Source of the DNA: an uncultured Christensenellaceae bacterium
Lineage (GTDB): Bacteria > Bacillota > Clostridia > Christensenellales > Borkfalkiaceae
Assembly (NCBI GenBank): GCA_910587625.1
Contig: CAJUMW010000009.1
Coordinates: forward strand, 1,951-39,166
DNA: 37,216 nt
Direction of reading: 5' to 3'
The notes beneath the pieces were generated by a model. The model did no database searches and was not told the origin of the DNA. It worked only from the letters and a program-made list of their open reading frames with translations. Shown piece after piece: positions 8,711 to 15,475 of the stretch. The first letter of the stretch is position 1; every line of letters starts with the position of its first letter. The position numbers were made by a program, and so were the translations under genes.

Positions 8711-9135
8711 AAGTTCTCCAAAATCTTAATGTATTCCGCGCATTCACGCTTAGCTTCGTCAAGATTGTGTTCAAGGTAGTTACCGCATTCCTCGCGCGTG
8801 TTACCGGGAACTTCGCTGAAAGTTGCGGCAAGCGCAAAGCTTTCTTTCAAAAGTTTTAAAACCGCGCCGTAGTCCATATTAACCGTCAAAAGATAAAAGC
8901 CCGTGCGGCAACCCATAGGCCCGAAATAGATAATGTCGTCCCTGTGAGCGGAGTTGCGCACTACGGTAGCTATAAGGTGCTCTATCGTGTGCATTGCCGC
9001 AATATCGATATAGTCCCCGCCGTTGGGCGTTTTAAAGCGCAAATCCCAGGTGGTAACACCGTGCGTTGCGCCGCAGAGATGCAGTCCGCGTTTAAGTTCG
9101 TCGTGGTTCTTTGAAAACGAAGGTATCTTATCCAT
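8707..9135 (-). CDS. luxS: S-ribosylhomocysteine lyase LuxS
   Basis: 142 residues from ATG 9135, chosen over an upstream TTG at 9150 because GGAAG lies at the right distance and the protein then begins MDKIPSF, like other LuxS. It cleaves S-ribosylhomocysteine into homocysteine and DPD, the precursor of autoinducer-2. HTIEHL (about residues 49-54) supplies two zinc ligands and Glu, and GPMGCRTGFYL (about residues 75-85) contains the catalytic Cys; a further zinc-site Cys is in EECGNYLEH. It overlaps mtnN, which makes its substrate, by 8 nt. Cytoplasmic. Confidence 0.96.
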   Translation of the reverse strand: MDKIPSFSKNHDELKRGLHLCGATHGVTTWDLRFKTPNGGDYIDIAAMHTIEHLIATVVRNSAHRDDIIYFGPMGCRTGFYLLTVNMDYGAVLKLLKESFALAATFSEVPGNTREECGNYLEHNLDEAKRECAEYIKILENL

Positions 9136-9787
9136 AAATTTCTTCCGCAATATTTTTTAATTCGCTTTTGAGCGTATCGAAGCATTCTGTAAGATTTTTC
9201 AAATACTGTTCGGTGGTGCTGCCGCTGCCGGCAAGGTCTGAAATTATCTTGTAAGAGCGGAGAGGTACGGCGCTGTGCATACAAACCTGCGCAACGGCTC
9301 CGCACTCCATATCCCGTATATCCGCGTTGAGTTCTTGGGTTAAAAGAAGGTAGTCTGTCTTGCTGTCGTTAAATCTGTCGCCGGTGGCAAGATTTTTAAG
9401 GGGGTAAAGCCTGCTTTTTAAAAGAGGCAAATAATTATCTTTACACTCGTCCAGCGTGCCTATCTTGGTGCCGTTTAACTGCGTCAAGTCAAAGTCGTAC
9501 TGCACCGCCTGAGATATAGAGTAAACTTTGCCGACTTTCAGCCCGTCGTTGAGTCCGCCTGCAACTCCGATATTTATTATTTCGTCGGCTTCGAGCTTGT
9601 CTATCGCATACTGGGTGCCGCAAGCCGCGTTCACTTTACCTACTCCGCAGACCAATACCGCAACGTCCCTGTCAAACAGTTGCCCCCGTACTATGTGCTT
9701 ATTTCCGACCTTTCTGTCCTCGAAAACGCGCATTGCATCGATTATCGGCTTTGCCTCGCTCTCCATTGCTATAACAAAACATTTCAT
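9128..9787 (-). CDS. mtnN: 5'-methylthioadenosine/S-adenosylhomocysteine nucleosidase
   Basis: 219 residues from ATG 9787 (MKCFVIAMESEA), preceded by GAGGAAAA; the open frame extends 12 codons further upstream but those lie inside the previous gene. It hydrolyses methylthioadenosine and S-adenosylhomocysteine, giving S-ribosylhomocysteine for LuxS. Visible are the N-terminal AMESEAKP with the catalytic Glu, the GVGKVNAA phosphate-type loop (residues about 51-58), NIGVAGGL, and DMECGAVAQVC with the Glu that binds the ribose. SDLAGSGSTTEQY carries the catalytic Asp. It overlaps the PPTase gene as ATGA and luxS by 8 nt. Confidence 0.94.
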   Translation of the reverse strand: MKCFVIAMESEAKPIIDAMRVFEDRKVGNKHIVRGQLFDRDVAVLVCGVGKVNAACGTQYAIDKLEADEIINIGVAGGLNDGLKVGKVYSISQAVQYDFDLTQLNGTKIGTLDECKDNYLPLLKSRLYPLKNLATGDRFNDSKTDYLLLTQELNADIRDMECGAVAQVCMHSAVPLRSYKIISDLAGSGSTTEQYLKNLTECFDTLKSELKNIAEEIYG

Positions 9788-10272
9788 AGCTTTTCCTCGC
9801 TGTGTTTTAAGCATACCGCGCAAATTCCCCCCGATATATGCCTTATCGAAACGTATTGTCGTATGCCGTCTGAGTATAATTTGCCGTCGAAGTATTCAAG
9901 CCTTTTAAGGTGAGTTGCAAGCGTTTGCCCGAGCATTTTTATAAACGCCTCTTTTGCAACCCAATTTTCATAAAACTTTTCCAAGCGGTTTGCTATATAA
10001 TTCTTCTCGCGGACCGTAAATCTATTGAGCGTTGCCGTAATATTCCTCTCTCTTATCATCTCGAAATCTACGCCTACGGGTACATTAGCCGTCGCTATAA
10101 AAGCAATGTTTCCACTGTGGGTAATTGAAAAGTGCAGGGGGGAACCCTCTATATAAGGCTTGCCGTTTGGGGTACGCAAAAGCTCGTATTTGCCGCATAT
10201 CAGGGGGGTAATTATATTTTTAAGCGTGGAATACACGCTTTTCGGCGTTGTTTTAATAAGTTGAAATTCCAT
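9784..10272 (-). CDS. 4'-phosphopantetheinyl transferase superfamily protein (Sfp-like)
   Basis: 162 residues. It transfers phosphopantetheine from CoA to a carrier-protein serine. The three family signatures are present: HFSITHSG (about residue 47), VGVDFEMIRER (metal-binding Asp and Glu, about residue 71) and FYENWVAKEAFIKM (about residues 103-116). It is shorter than Sfp (about 224 residues), nearer to compact single-domain forms. No polyketide or nonribosomal peptide genes are in view, so its target may be the fatty-acid carrier or an unlinked pathway. It starts within the fruK stop (TAATG). Confidence 0.88.
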   Translation of the reverse strand: MEFQLIKTTPKSVYSTLKNIITPLICGKYELLRTPNGKPYIEGSPLHFSITHSGNIAFIATANVPVGVDFEMIRERNITATLNRFTVREKNYIANRLEKFYENWVAKEAFIKMLGQTLATHLKRLEYFDGKLYSDGIRQYVSIRHISGGICAVCLKHSEEKL

Positions 10273-11183
10273 TACAGCATTAACGACTCGACATATTCAA
10301 TCTGTTCGCGCGTGGCAAGGCTCTTTGCAAACGCACACGCACTTCCTGCGGCGGTGGCAAAATTGAGCGCAGTAAAATAGTTGTTGGATTTTATATATTC
10401 GTGAATAAATCCTGCAATAAGGCTGTCACCTGCGCCGACCGAGTTTACAAGCTGTCCGCGCGCCGCGCGCACATACATTGATTTTTTGGTATCCGTGACC
10501 ATAGCCGCGCCCTGCGAGCCCATCGAAACAATCACGTTGCGCGCGCCGAGGTCTTGCAGCTTTCTCGCACAGCCGAAAATACCCTCTATATCGGGTATTG
10601 ACGTAAGCCCGAAAATTTCGCACATTTCGTAAATGTTGGGTTTTATAAGAAAGGGGTTGTATTTCAACGCGCTTGTCAAAAGCTTTCCGCACGCGTCGAC
10701 AACTATTTTTACGCCCTTTACGCTTTTAAGTTTGCTTAGTAAATCGGCGTATATCGTGTTTGGCAGCGAGGAGGGAACGCTTCCGCTTATAACAAGCCAA
10801 TCTCCCTCTTGCAGCAGCTTTTTAAGCTTTCTTGCAAGCTTGTTTACGTCGTTTAAACTGACTTTTGCGCCCGAACCGTTTATGTCCGTTTCGGTGTTGG
10901 ATTTAACTTTTACGTTGATACGCGTAATTCCTTCGACTTCGATAAAATCGTAATCGAGTCCGAACTCTCCGACTTTCTCTCTGACGTGTTTACCCGTAAA
11001 ACCTGCGACAAACCCGAGCGCGCACGTTTGCTCTCCCAGCTCTTTTAGGGCAAGCGAAACGTTTAAGCCCTTGCCGCCGACTTCGAGCCGTTCGTTTGCG
11101 GCGCGGTTTACCATTCCCCTCTTGATATTATTGACTTGTAAATAATAATCCAGCGACGGATTAAAAGTTACGGTGTAAATCAT
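10272..11183 (-). CDS. fruK: 1-phosphofructokinase-type PfkB sugar kinase
   Basis: 303 residues. This ribokinase-fold enzyme phosphorylates a sugar phosphate, by family most likely fructose 1-phosphate; tagatose 6-phosphate (LacC) is the alternative. FNPSLDYYLQV at the N-terminus, VGGKGLNVSLALKELG (about residues 36-51), SGSVP (about residue 133) and NSVGAGDSLIAGF with the catalytic Asp (about residues 246-258) are diagnostic. No fructose PTS gene is adjacent, which is unusual for fruK. It heads a six-gene overlapping operon and is read from a promoter whose -10 box ends 8 nt before the ATG. Confidence 0.85.
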   Translation of the reverse strand: MIYTVTFNPSLDYYLQVNNIKRGMVNRAANERLEVGGKGLNVSLALKELGEQTCALGFVAGFTGKHVREKVGEFGLDYDFIEVEGITRINVKVKSNTETDINGSGAKVSLNDVNKLARKLKKLLQEGDWLVISGSVPSSLPNTIYADLLSKLKSVKGVKIVVDACGKLLTSALKYNPFLIKPNIYEMCEIFGLTSIPDIEGIFGCARKLQDLGARNVIVSMGSQGAAMVTDTKKSMYVRAARGQLVNSVGAGDSLIAGFIHEYIKSNNYFTALNFATAAGSACAFAKSLATREQIEYVESLML

Positions 11184-11191
11184 ATATAAAA

Positions 11192-11220
11192 ACTTTAATT
11201 CATTTTACTTAATTTGTCAA
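11192..11220 (-). promoter_or_regulatory. Promoter of the fruK-apgM operon (near-leaderless)
   Basis: On the minus strand: TTGACA (11220-11215), 17-bp spacer, TAAAGT (11197-11192). ATG begins at 11183, 8 nt after the -10 box, and there is no Shine-Dalgarno sequence. Confidence 0.75.
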
Positions 11221-11240
11221 TAGAAAACAAAATCAATCGC

Positions 11241-11269
11241 TTGATTTTTTTACTTTTTAAGCATATAAT
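11241..11269 (+). promoter_or_regulatory. Promoter of ssrA
   Basis: TTGATT (11241-11246), 17-bp spacer, TATAAT (11264-11269). Transcription would start near 11276, about 17 nt before the mature tmRNA 5' end, leaving a short leader for RNase P to remove. Confidence 0.75.
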
Positions 11270-11292
11270 GGTTGTACTCTATAAATACATTC

Positions 11293-11681
11293 GGGCTAGT
11301 TTTAGATTCGATTGCGATTGGAGGATGAGAAAAGCATACCAAAGGCTCGGCTTTGTAAAAACGGAACTTAAATTTAAATGCAGAATCAAACGATTCCAAA
11401 GTTGTCGCTTTCCCCTCGTTCAGAGGTGCAAGCGTAGCTTGCGCTGCTTAACCTTTTAAGCGGTCCGTCGTCGCAAGTTTACCGTTGGCTTGCGGTCGGC
11501 GTTAATTAAACGGCAAACTGTTATCTTGGTCTTATCGCGCCGGATGACGGTATTTTAAGCGGTATGCTCCGATAAAGTCCCGTTCGTCGGAATTTGTCGG
11601 CTAAGATTTAAGGCGGAATAAGTATGTAGAAAGCTCAAACAAAAACCGTAAGACTCGGGTGCAAGTCCCGACTGGTCCACC
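11293..11681 (+). ncRNA. ssrA: Transfer-messenger RNA (tmRNA)
   Basis: 389 nt. tmRNA with SmpB rescues stalled ribosomes and tags the nascent protein for degradation. The 5' GGGCTAG (11293-11299) pairs with CTGGTCC (11671-11677), with two wobbles, followed by A and the encoded CCA. GATTCGATTGCGAT matches the conserved 5' GATTCGAC block. Helix P2 forms between GCATAC and GTATGT, and a CAAAG/CTTTG hairpin follows. The T-arm is TCGGG-TGCAAGT-CCCGA; its loop has G where tRNA-like loops have pseudouridine 55. The mRNA-like part reads from GCA 11380 to TAA 11449-11451. The stop lies in the helix GCTTAA/TTAAGC, as in other tmRNAs. An open frame across this region is not a gene. Confidence 0.92.
11380..11451 (+). 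other. tmRNA tag-peptide reading frame
   Basis: Starting at the resume codon GCA (11380), 23 codons end at TAA (11449-11451). The tag begins AESNDSKVV and ends ASVACAA. The Ala-Ala end fits a protease-recognised tag. The length (usual tags are about 8-20 residues) and the Cys before the final Ala-Ala are unusual. The frame was chosen by the conserved position of GCA after the A/T-rich stretch and by the stop inside the following hairpin. Confidence 0.75.
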
Positions 11682-11685
11682 AAGC

Positions 11686-11728
11686 AAGTACAAATACGCA
11701 CCCGCAAAGGGTGCGTATTTGTACTGTT
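11686..11728 (+). terminator. Terminator of ssrA
   Basis: Perfect 17-bp stem (11686-11702 with 11708-11724), loop GCAAA, followed by GTTTTG. It lies four bases after the tmRNA CCA end. Confidence 0.8.
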
Positions 11729-11997
11729 TTGCGGACATAACGTCGAGGCTTGTGCCCCGTCGTACCGAAGCCCGAAAGGGCATTAGTTCACAATAAATTT
11801 TAGCTTATTTCAAATATTTTGCTATTTACTATATTTTTTATTGGTAAAAAATTGTAGCCTGTTTAAGTAATTTTTAAGATATGTGTGTTTTAAAAGTAGA
11901 GCCTAATGAATTGTTTAAGCTCGATTATTAAAATTGTCGGATAATGCCAACAATTTTTTATTTTCATAAAACAAATATTTAAATAAAAAATTGAGTA
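11729..11997 (+). other. AT-rich intergenic stretch, nothing recognised
   Basis: After the ssrA terminator there is a short GC-richer piece with a GCCC-GAAA-GGGC hairpin near 11770, then AT-rich sequence up to the promoter of the DUF1622 gene. I see no coding frame, tRNA or repeat. Confidence 0.6.
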
Positions 11998-12026
11998 TTG
12001 ACAAAACTAAGGTTAGCCCTTATAAT
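11998..12026 (+). promoter_or_regulatory. Promoter of DUF1622 gene
   Basis: TTGACA (11998-12003), 17-bp spacer, TATAAT (12021-12026). The start codon is at 12049 and AAGGTG (12035-12040) gives a normal ribosome-binding site, so this mRNA has a short conventional leader. Confidence 0.85.
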
Positions 12027-12048
12027 AGATATATAAGGTGTTTTTACA

Positions 12049-12465
12049 ATGGAAGTTTTTGAAATTATATCCGAATATTTTGATTTGGTAGTAAACTACC
12101 TAATTCTTGCCGTCGAGCTTGTCGGTATAGTCGTTTTGATATACGCGATAGTTTCGGCGGTAATCGGACTTATAAAACGCAGGGAGCATACTCGGCTTAA
12201 ACTTGCCGAGGGTATCGCGCTTGCGCTTGAGTTCAAAATGGGCGGAGAGCTTTTGAGAACGGTAATAGTAAGGGAATGGAACGAGCTTTTGATACTCGGC
12301 GCAATTATATTGCTTCGCGCCGCGTTGACATTCCTCATTCAGTGGGAAATAAAAATAGAGCGTAAAAACGGAAATTTGTCCGACTCGCAGTTGAAAGATA
12401 TAAAAACTCCGCTGACTAACGATTTACCCAAAACCAAAGACGACAAAAAGAACTCCGACAAGTAA
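12049..12465 (+). CDS. DUF1622 family small membrane protein
   Basis: 138 residues. Membrane protein of unknown function. Two to three membrane segments are visible: VNYLILAVELVGIVVLIYAIV (about residues 15-37) and ELLILGAIILLRAALTFLIQW (about residues 84-104). Between them lies LAEGIALALEFKMGGELLRTVI, the family-typical amphipathic part. The last 25 residues are hydrophilic and Lys/Asp-rich. It is a single-gene unit with its own promoter and a terminator that begins inside the last codons. Confidence 0.8.
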   Translation: MEVFEIISEYFDLVVNYLILAVELVGIVVLIYAIVSAVIGLIKRREHTRLKLAEGIALALEFKMGGELLRTVIVREWNELLILGAIILLRAALTFLIQWEIKIERKNGNLSDSQLKDIKTPLTNDLPKTKDDKKNSDK

Positions 12466-12480
12466 ACGGAGTTCTTTTTT
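12446..12480 (+). terminator. Terminator of DUF1622 gene
   Basis: Stem AAAAGAACTCCG (12446-12457) with CGGAGTTCTTTT (12467-12478), T-run at its end; the stop codon (12463-12465) sits in the loop. Confidence 0.85.
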
Positions 12481-12484
12481 GAAT

Positions 12485-12513
12485 TTGACATTTTAATTAA
12501 AATTGCATATAAT
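12485..12513 (+). promoter_or_regulatory. Promoter of 12525 gene (near-leaderless)
   Basis: TTGACA (12485-12490), 17-bp spacer, TATAAT (12508-12513). The ATG begins 11 nt after the end of the -10 box, giving a leader of only about 5 nt, with no ribosome-binding site. Confidence 0.8.
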
Positions 12514-12524
12514 AAATAGGTATT

Positions 12525-13109
12525 ATGAAAATCTGTATATTCGGTGCGGCAAGTTCGCACATTGACAAAATTTATATAGAAAGGGTGGAAGCTCTGTCCG
12601 AACAGCTTGCAAAGCGCGGTCACTCGCTTGTTTTCGGCGCCGGCGCTACGGGGCTTATGGGCGCGGCTGCGCGCGGTTTTAAGCGCGGAGGCGGCTTTGT
12701 TCACGGCGTAATTCCCGATTTTTTCAGGGAAGAAAAGGTCGAACTCATTTACGACGGTTGCGATAAAATTACCTATACCGACACTATGTCGGCGCGTAAA
12801 AAGGTAATGGAGGATGAGTGCGACGCATTCATAATAACTCCCGGCGGTATAGGAACGTTCGAGGAGTTTTTCGAGGTGCTTACTTTAAAACAGTTGGGCA
12901 GGCACAACAAGGCAATTGTCATTTACAACCTTGAAAACTACTACGACAACCTTGAAAAATTTATGGAAGAAGTTACCGAGCGCAAATTTATCACTTTTAA
13001 GTGTTATGAAATGTACTCGTATTTTGACGACGCGGAAAAACTGATTGAGTATCTTGAAAACTACAAGCCGACGGAAACGCCCTGGCAAAAGTTGAAAATA
13101 GGTGACTGA
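12525..13109 (+). CDS. LOG-family (TIGR00730) Rossmann-fold protein
   Basis: 194 residues. The family releases a nucleobase from nucleoside 5'-monophosphates; plant and actinobacterial LOG proteins make free cytokinin, while the clostridial role is unclear. The signature PGGIGTFEEFFEVLTLKQLG (about residues 106-125) is complete, and the N-terminal FGAASSHID plus GHSLVFGAGATGLMGAAARG form the nucleotide fold. DMSARK-like TDTMSARKKVM is present before the signature. The length fits the family. Its stop overlaps the phosphatase start (TGATG). Confidence 0.92.
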   Translation: MKICIFGAASSHIDKIYIERVEALSEQLAKRGHSLVFGAGATGLMGAAARGFKRGGGFVHGVIPDFFREEKVELIYDGCDKITYTDTMSARKKVMEDECDAFIITPGGIGTFEEFFEVLTLKQLGRHNKAIVIYNLENYYDNLEKFMEEVTERKFITFKCYEMYSYFDDAEKLIEYLENYKPTETPWQKLKIGD

Positions 13110-13594
13110 TGATAAGCGTTAACTTTGTTTGTTTGGGCAATATCTGCCGCTCGCCTATGGGAGAACTTATTTTTAAAAAGCTTGTAGAGGAGGAGGGGCT
13201 GGCTTTGAGCTTTGAAATAACCTCTTGCGGCACTTCCTCATACGAGGTTGGAAATTGCATTTATCCGCCGGCACAGCGCGTTTTAAAAAGTCACGGCGTT
13301 TGCGGCTCGCACACGGCTCGGCAGATACAAAAGCGGGATATTGTAAATTGCGACTACATACTTTGTATGGATTCAAATAATCTTTTGAACGTGTTGAGGC
13401 TTGCAGGCAGCGAGTACGGCGGCAAGGTGTACAAGCTGTTGTCTTTTACGGGTGAAGCACGCGACGTTGCCGACCCTTGGTACACGGGTGATTTCGAGAG
13501 AGCGTATGCGGATATCTATAACGGTTGCCGCGCTTTTTTGCAGTTCTTGTTGACGCAGCACGGTGCCGAGCTCGACTATGACAGGCGGCATTAA
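13109..13594 (+). CDS. Low-molecular-weight protein-tyrosine phosphatase
   Basis: 161 residues. It dephosphorylates phosphotyrosine, and some members act on phosphoarginine. The P-loop is CLGNICRSPMGE (residues 8-19, nucleophile Cys, Arg) and the general-acid loop is DPWYTGDFERAY (about residues 121-132). Length is normal. Translationally coupled to the LOG-family gene; a terminator follows. The partner kinase is not in the window. Confidence 0.94.
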   Translation: MISVNFVCLGNICRSPMGELIFKKLVEEEGLALSFEITSCGTSSYEVGNCIYPPAQRVLKSHGVCGSHTARQIQKRDIVNCDYILCMDSNNLLNVLRLAGSEYGGKVYKLLSFTGEARDVADPWYTGDFERAYADIYNGCRAFLQFLLTQHGAELDYDRRH

Positions 13595-13606
13595 TTTAAT
13601 AAAAAT

Positions 13607-13648
13607 ACAACCGCGACAGATTTATTCCGTCGCGGTTGTTCGATTTTA
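13607..13648 (+). terminator. Bidirectional terminator
   Basis: 11-bp stem ACAACCGCGAC (13607-13617) / GTCGCGGTTGT (13629-13639), with a T-rich run on both strands, between convergent genes ending at 13594 and 13659. Confidence 0.85.
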
Positions 13649-13658
13649 ATTTAATTAT

Positions 13659-14597
13659 TTACGCTTTGTGTATCGCCGCTTTACCTGCGCGCGACTTTTC
13701 TGCCATTGGGGCTGCAGCGCGCCTATCCTTGCCGTAGAAGAAGAGCGCCACAGTGCCGGGACCGACGTGCGTGCCCGTGCAAAGGTCGTAGTATTCTATT
13801 ATTATATCCTTAGCGCCGCGTTCTTTAAGCATTGCCGCAAGCTCGTTTGCGTCGTCCTCGCAGTCCGCATGGCATATTGCAATAAGCGACTCGGGATTTT
13901 CGACGTTGGCGGAAAACTCGTTTGCAAGCGCCAAAAGCGCCTTCTTTCTGCCGCGTTCCTTGCTGAAAAATGTCAGTTTTGCCGGCGTCGCGCCGTCCGC
14001 CCTTAAAATTGGCTTTATGTTGAGTATGGTTCCCGCAATAGCGAGAGTGGTTGAAATTCTGCCGCCCTTTCTGAGATATTTGAGGTCGGCAACGGTAGCG
14101 TAACTGTTGAATTTGTAAGAGTTGAGTTCAAGCCATTTTACGCACGCTTCGATGCTCTCCCCCATATCCCTTAAATCGGCAACTTTTAAAGCCTGCAAGC
14201 CCGAACCCATTGAAGCGTTAGCCGTATCTATTACATAGACCTTGCAATCGGGGAACTGCTTTTCAAGTTCTTTTTGAGCGTTGACAGCCTGATTGTACGT
14301 TCCGCTAATGCCCGACGAAATGGTAAAAATCATTACGTCGCGTCCGGCTTGGAGCGAGGGGGTAACGTAATCCATAACGCGCGCCATACCTATAAGCGAA
14401 GTTTTTATGTCGGCGCCCTGTCTTAAATCTTCATAATATTTTTTTGCCGTCTGTACAAACGCGGTATCCTTTTCGTAGCACAGTCTTTCTTCTCCGTTGA
14501 CCGTGCAGGAATAGGGTATTACGCCTATGTTGTGTTTTTTAATCAATTCATCGGGAATGTTTGTGCCCGAGTCAACAAATATATCGAATGTATTCAT
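13659..14597 (-). CDS. DegV family fatty-acid-binding protein
   Basis: 312 residues. DegV/FakB proteins bind a fatty acid and present it to a fatty-acid kinase. Typical features are VDSGTNIPDELI at the N-terminus, TISSGISGTYNQA (about residues 91-103), DLKYLRKGGRIS (about residues 167-178) and GTHVGPGTVALFF near the C-terminus. The last about 20 residues are basic and Ala-rich, beyond the usual end. The start is ATG 14597 with GAGGTGGA upstream. A second DegV gene is at 33293. No FakA gene is in the window. Confidence 0.92.
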   Translation of the reverse strand: MNTFDIFVDSGTNIPDELIKKHNIGVIPYSCTVNGEERLCYEKDTAFVQTAKKYYEDLRQGADIKTSLIGMARVMDYVTPSLQAGRDVMIFTISSGISGTYNQAVNAQKELEKQFPDCKVYVIDTANASMGSGLQALKVADLRDMGESIEACVKWLELNSYKFNSYATVADLKYLRKGGRISTTLAIAGTILNIKPILRADGATPAKLTFFSKERGRKKALLALANEFSANVENPESLIAICHADCEDDANELAAMLKERGAKDIIIEYYDLCTGTHVGPGTVALFFYGKDRRAAAPMAEKSRAGKAAIHKA

Positions 14598-14763
14598 TTG
14601 TCCACCTCAATATTTATTTTATCAGACCGTATCGGTTACAGCCTACATTTACATTATTACACAAAAAAAATTAATTACAACCTAATTATAGGCTTAAACG
14701 CTCTACGCTTTAAAAATCGCGCTATACCGATAAATTTCGTAACTCTACCGCAAAAATTTCATG

Positions 14764-14780
14764 CTCTACTCACAGTAGAG
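14764..14780 (+). promoter_or_regulatory. Palindrome upstream of XRE gene, possible operator
   Basis: CTCTACT CAC AGTAGAG is a perfect 7-bp inverted repeat 12 bp upstream of the -35 box of the regulator gene. Two further CTCTAC half-sites lie at 14701-14706 and 14743-14748. This fits an autoregulatory site, but binding is inferred only. Confidence 0.5.
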
Positions 14781-14792
14781 TTGATTATTTGC

Positions 14793-14821
14793 TTGAATTT
14801 TCAATTAAAATATGGTAAAAT
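14793..14821 (+). promoter_or_regulatory. Promoter of XRE-gltX genes (leaderless)
   Basis: TTGAAT (14793-14798), 17-bp spacer, TAAAAT (14816-14821). The ATG is 7 nt downstream of the -10 end, at the expected transcription start; no ribosome-binding site. Confidence 0.75.
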
Positions 14822-14827
14822 ACGGGT

Positions 14828-15475
14828 ATGGATGATATAAAGACAACAATCTCGAAAAACATAACCGAACTGCGTATGCAGGCGCATTTAACGCAGTTGC
14901 AGCTAGCGGAGATGTTAAACTATTCGGACAAAGCCGTTTCCAAGTGGGAGCGGGGGGAGGCCATTCCCGATATAAGGGTACTTATTCGCATTGCCGAAAT
15001 TTTCGGCGTTACTTTGGACGATATAGTCAAAAACAAGAACGTTGCTCCCAGCATATTGCCCAAAAAGAAGCTGGGCGGCAAGCGCGTTTTCATTGTCGCG
15101 CTTTCGTCGGTGTTTGTGTGGTTTATTGCCACGGGGCTGTTTGGCTTGTTTTTCTTTATTCCTGCCACCGCGCCATACGCATATCTGACGTTTGTCGTTG
15201 CGCCGCTCGCTATGTCCATAGTGTTGATTGTATTTTCGGCTATGTGGGGCAACAGGCTGACTAACGCCGTGGCAAGCTCGCTAATTTTGTGGTCTTGCGT
15301 GGTTATTTTCCACGTCTTTGTGGTTACTTTTTCAGACTTTCTTAAAATAGAATTTTTATATATAGTTGCTGCTGTTTTTGAACTTTTGATAATAATGTGG
15401 TTTACTTACAGGTGGTATGCCGCCAAAAAAGATAAAAAACACAGGCAAGAAACTGACGGGAGTGAAGAAAAATGA
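14828..15475 (+). CDS. XRE-family regulator with membrane domain
   Basis: 215 residues. The N-terminal helix-turn-helix (residues about 6-65; LTQLQLAEMLNYSDKAVSKW) is followed by a lysine-rich linker. Then come four hydrophobic segments (VFIVALSSVFVWFIATGLFGLFF region, YLTFVVAPLAMSIVLIVFSAM, AVASSLILWSCVVIFHVFVV, IVAAVFELLIIMWFTY). A short Lys-rich tail ends the protein. It is a common Firmicutes layout for a membrane-tethered sensor-regulator of unknown signal. The gene overlaps gltX as ATGA. The promoter is leaderless and preceded by a palindrome that may be its own operator. Confidence 0.88.
   Translation: MDDIKTTISKNITELRMQAHLTQLQLAEMLNYSDKAVSKWERGEAIPDIRVLIRIAEIFGVTLDDIVKNKNVAPSILPKKKLGGKRVFIVALSSVFVWFIATGLFGLFFFIPATAPYAYLTFVVAPLAMSIVLIVFSAMWGNRLTNAVASSLILWSCVVIFHVFVVTFSDFLKIEFLYIVAAVFELLIIMWFTYRWYAAKKDKKHRQETDGSEEK

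Noticed and set aside
9133..9150. Upstream TTG start for luxS
   Set aside because: The ATG at 9135 has GGAAG at the correct distance and gives the normal LuxS N-terminus.
11214..11459. Open frame of 81 codons over the start of ssrA
   Set aside because: It lies within the promoter and structured tmRNA, with basic, low-complexity protein and no ribosome-binding site.
11650..11690. GGGTGCAAGTCCC considered as part of a group II intron or of a separate tRNA
   Set aside because: The acceptor pairing with GGGCTAG at 11293, the P2 helix, the tag frame and the encoded CCA fit tmRNA; no intron-encoded reverse transcriptase is near.
11671..11800. Phage attachment site at the tmRNA 3' end
   Set aside because: No duplicated ssrA 3' segment and no integrase gene follow; the sequence goes straight into a terminator.
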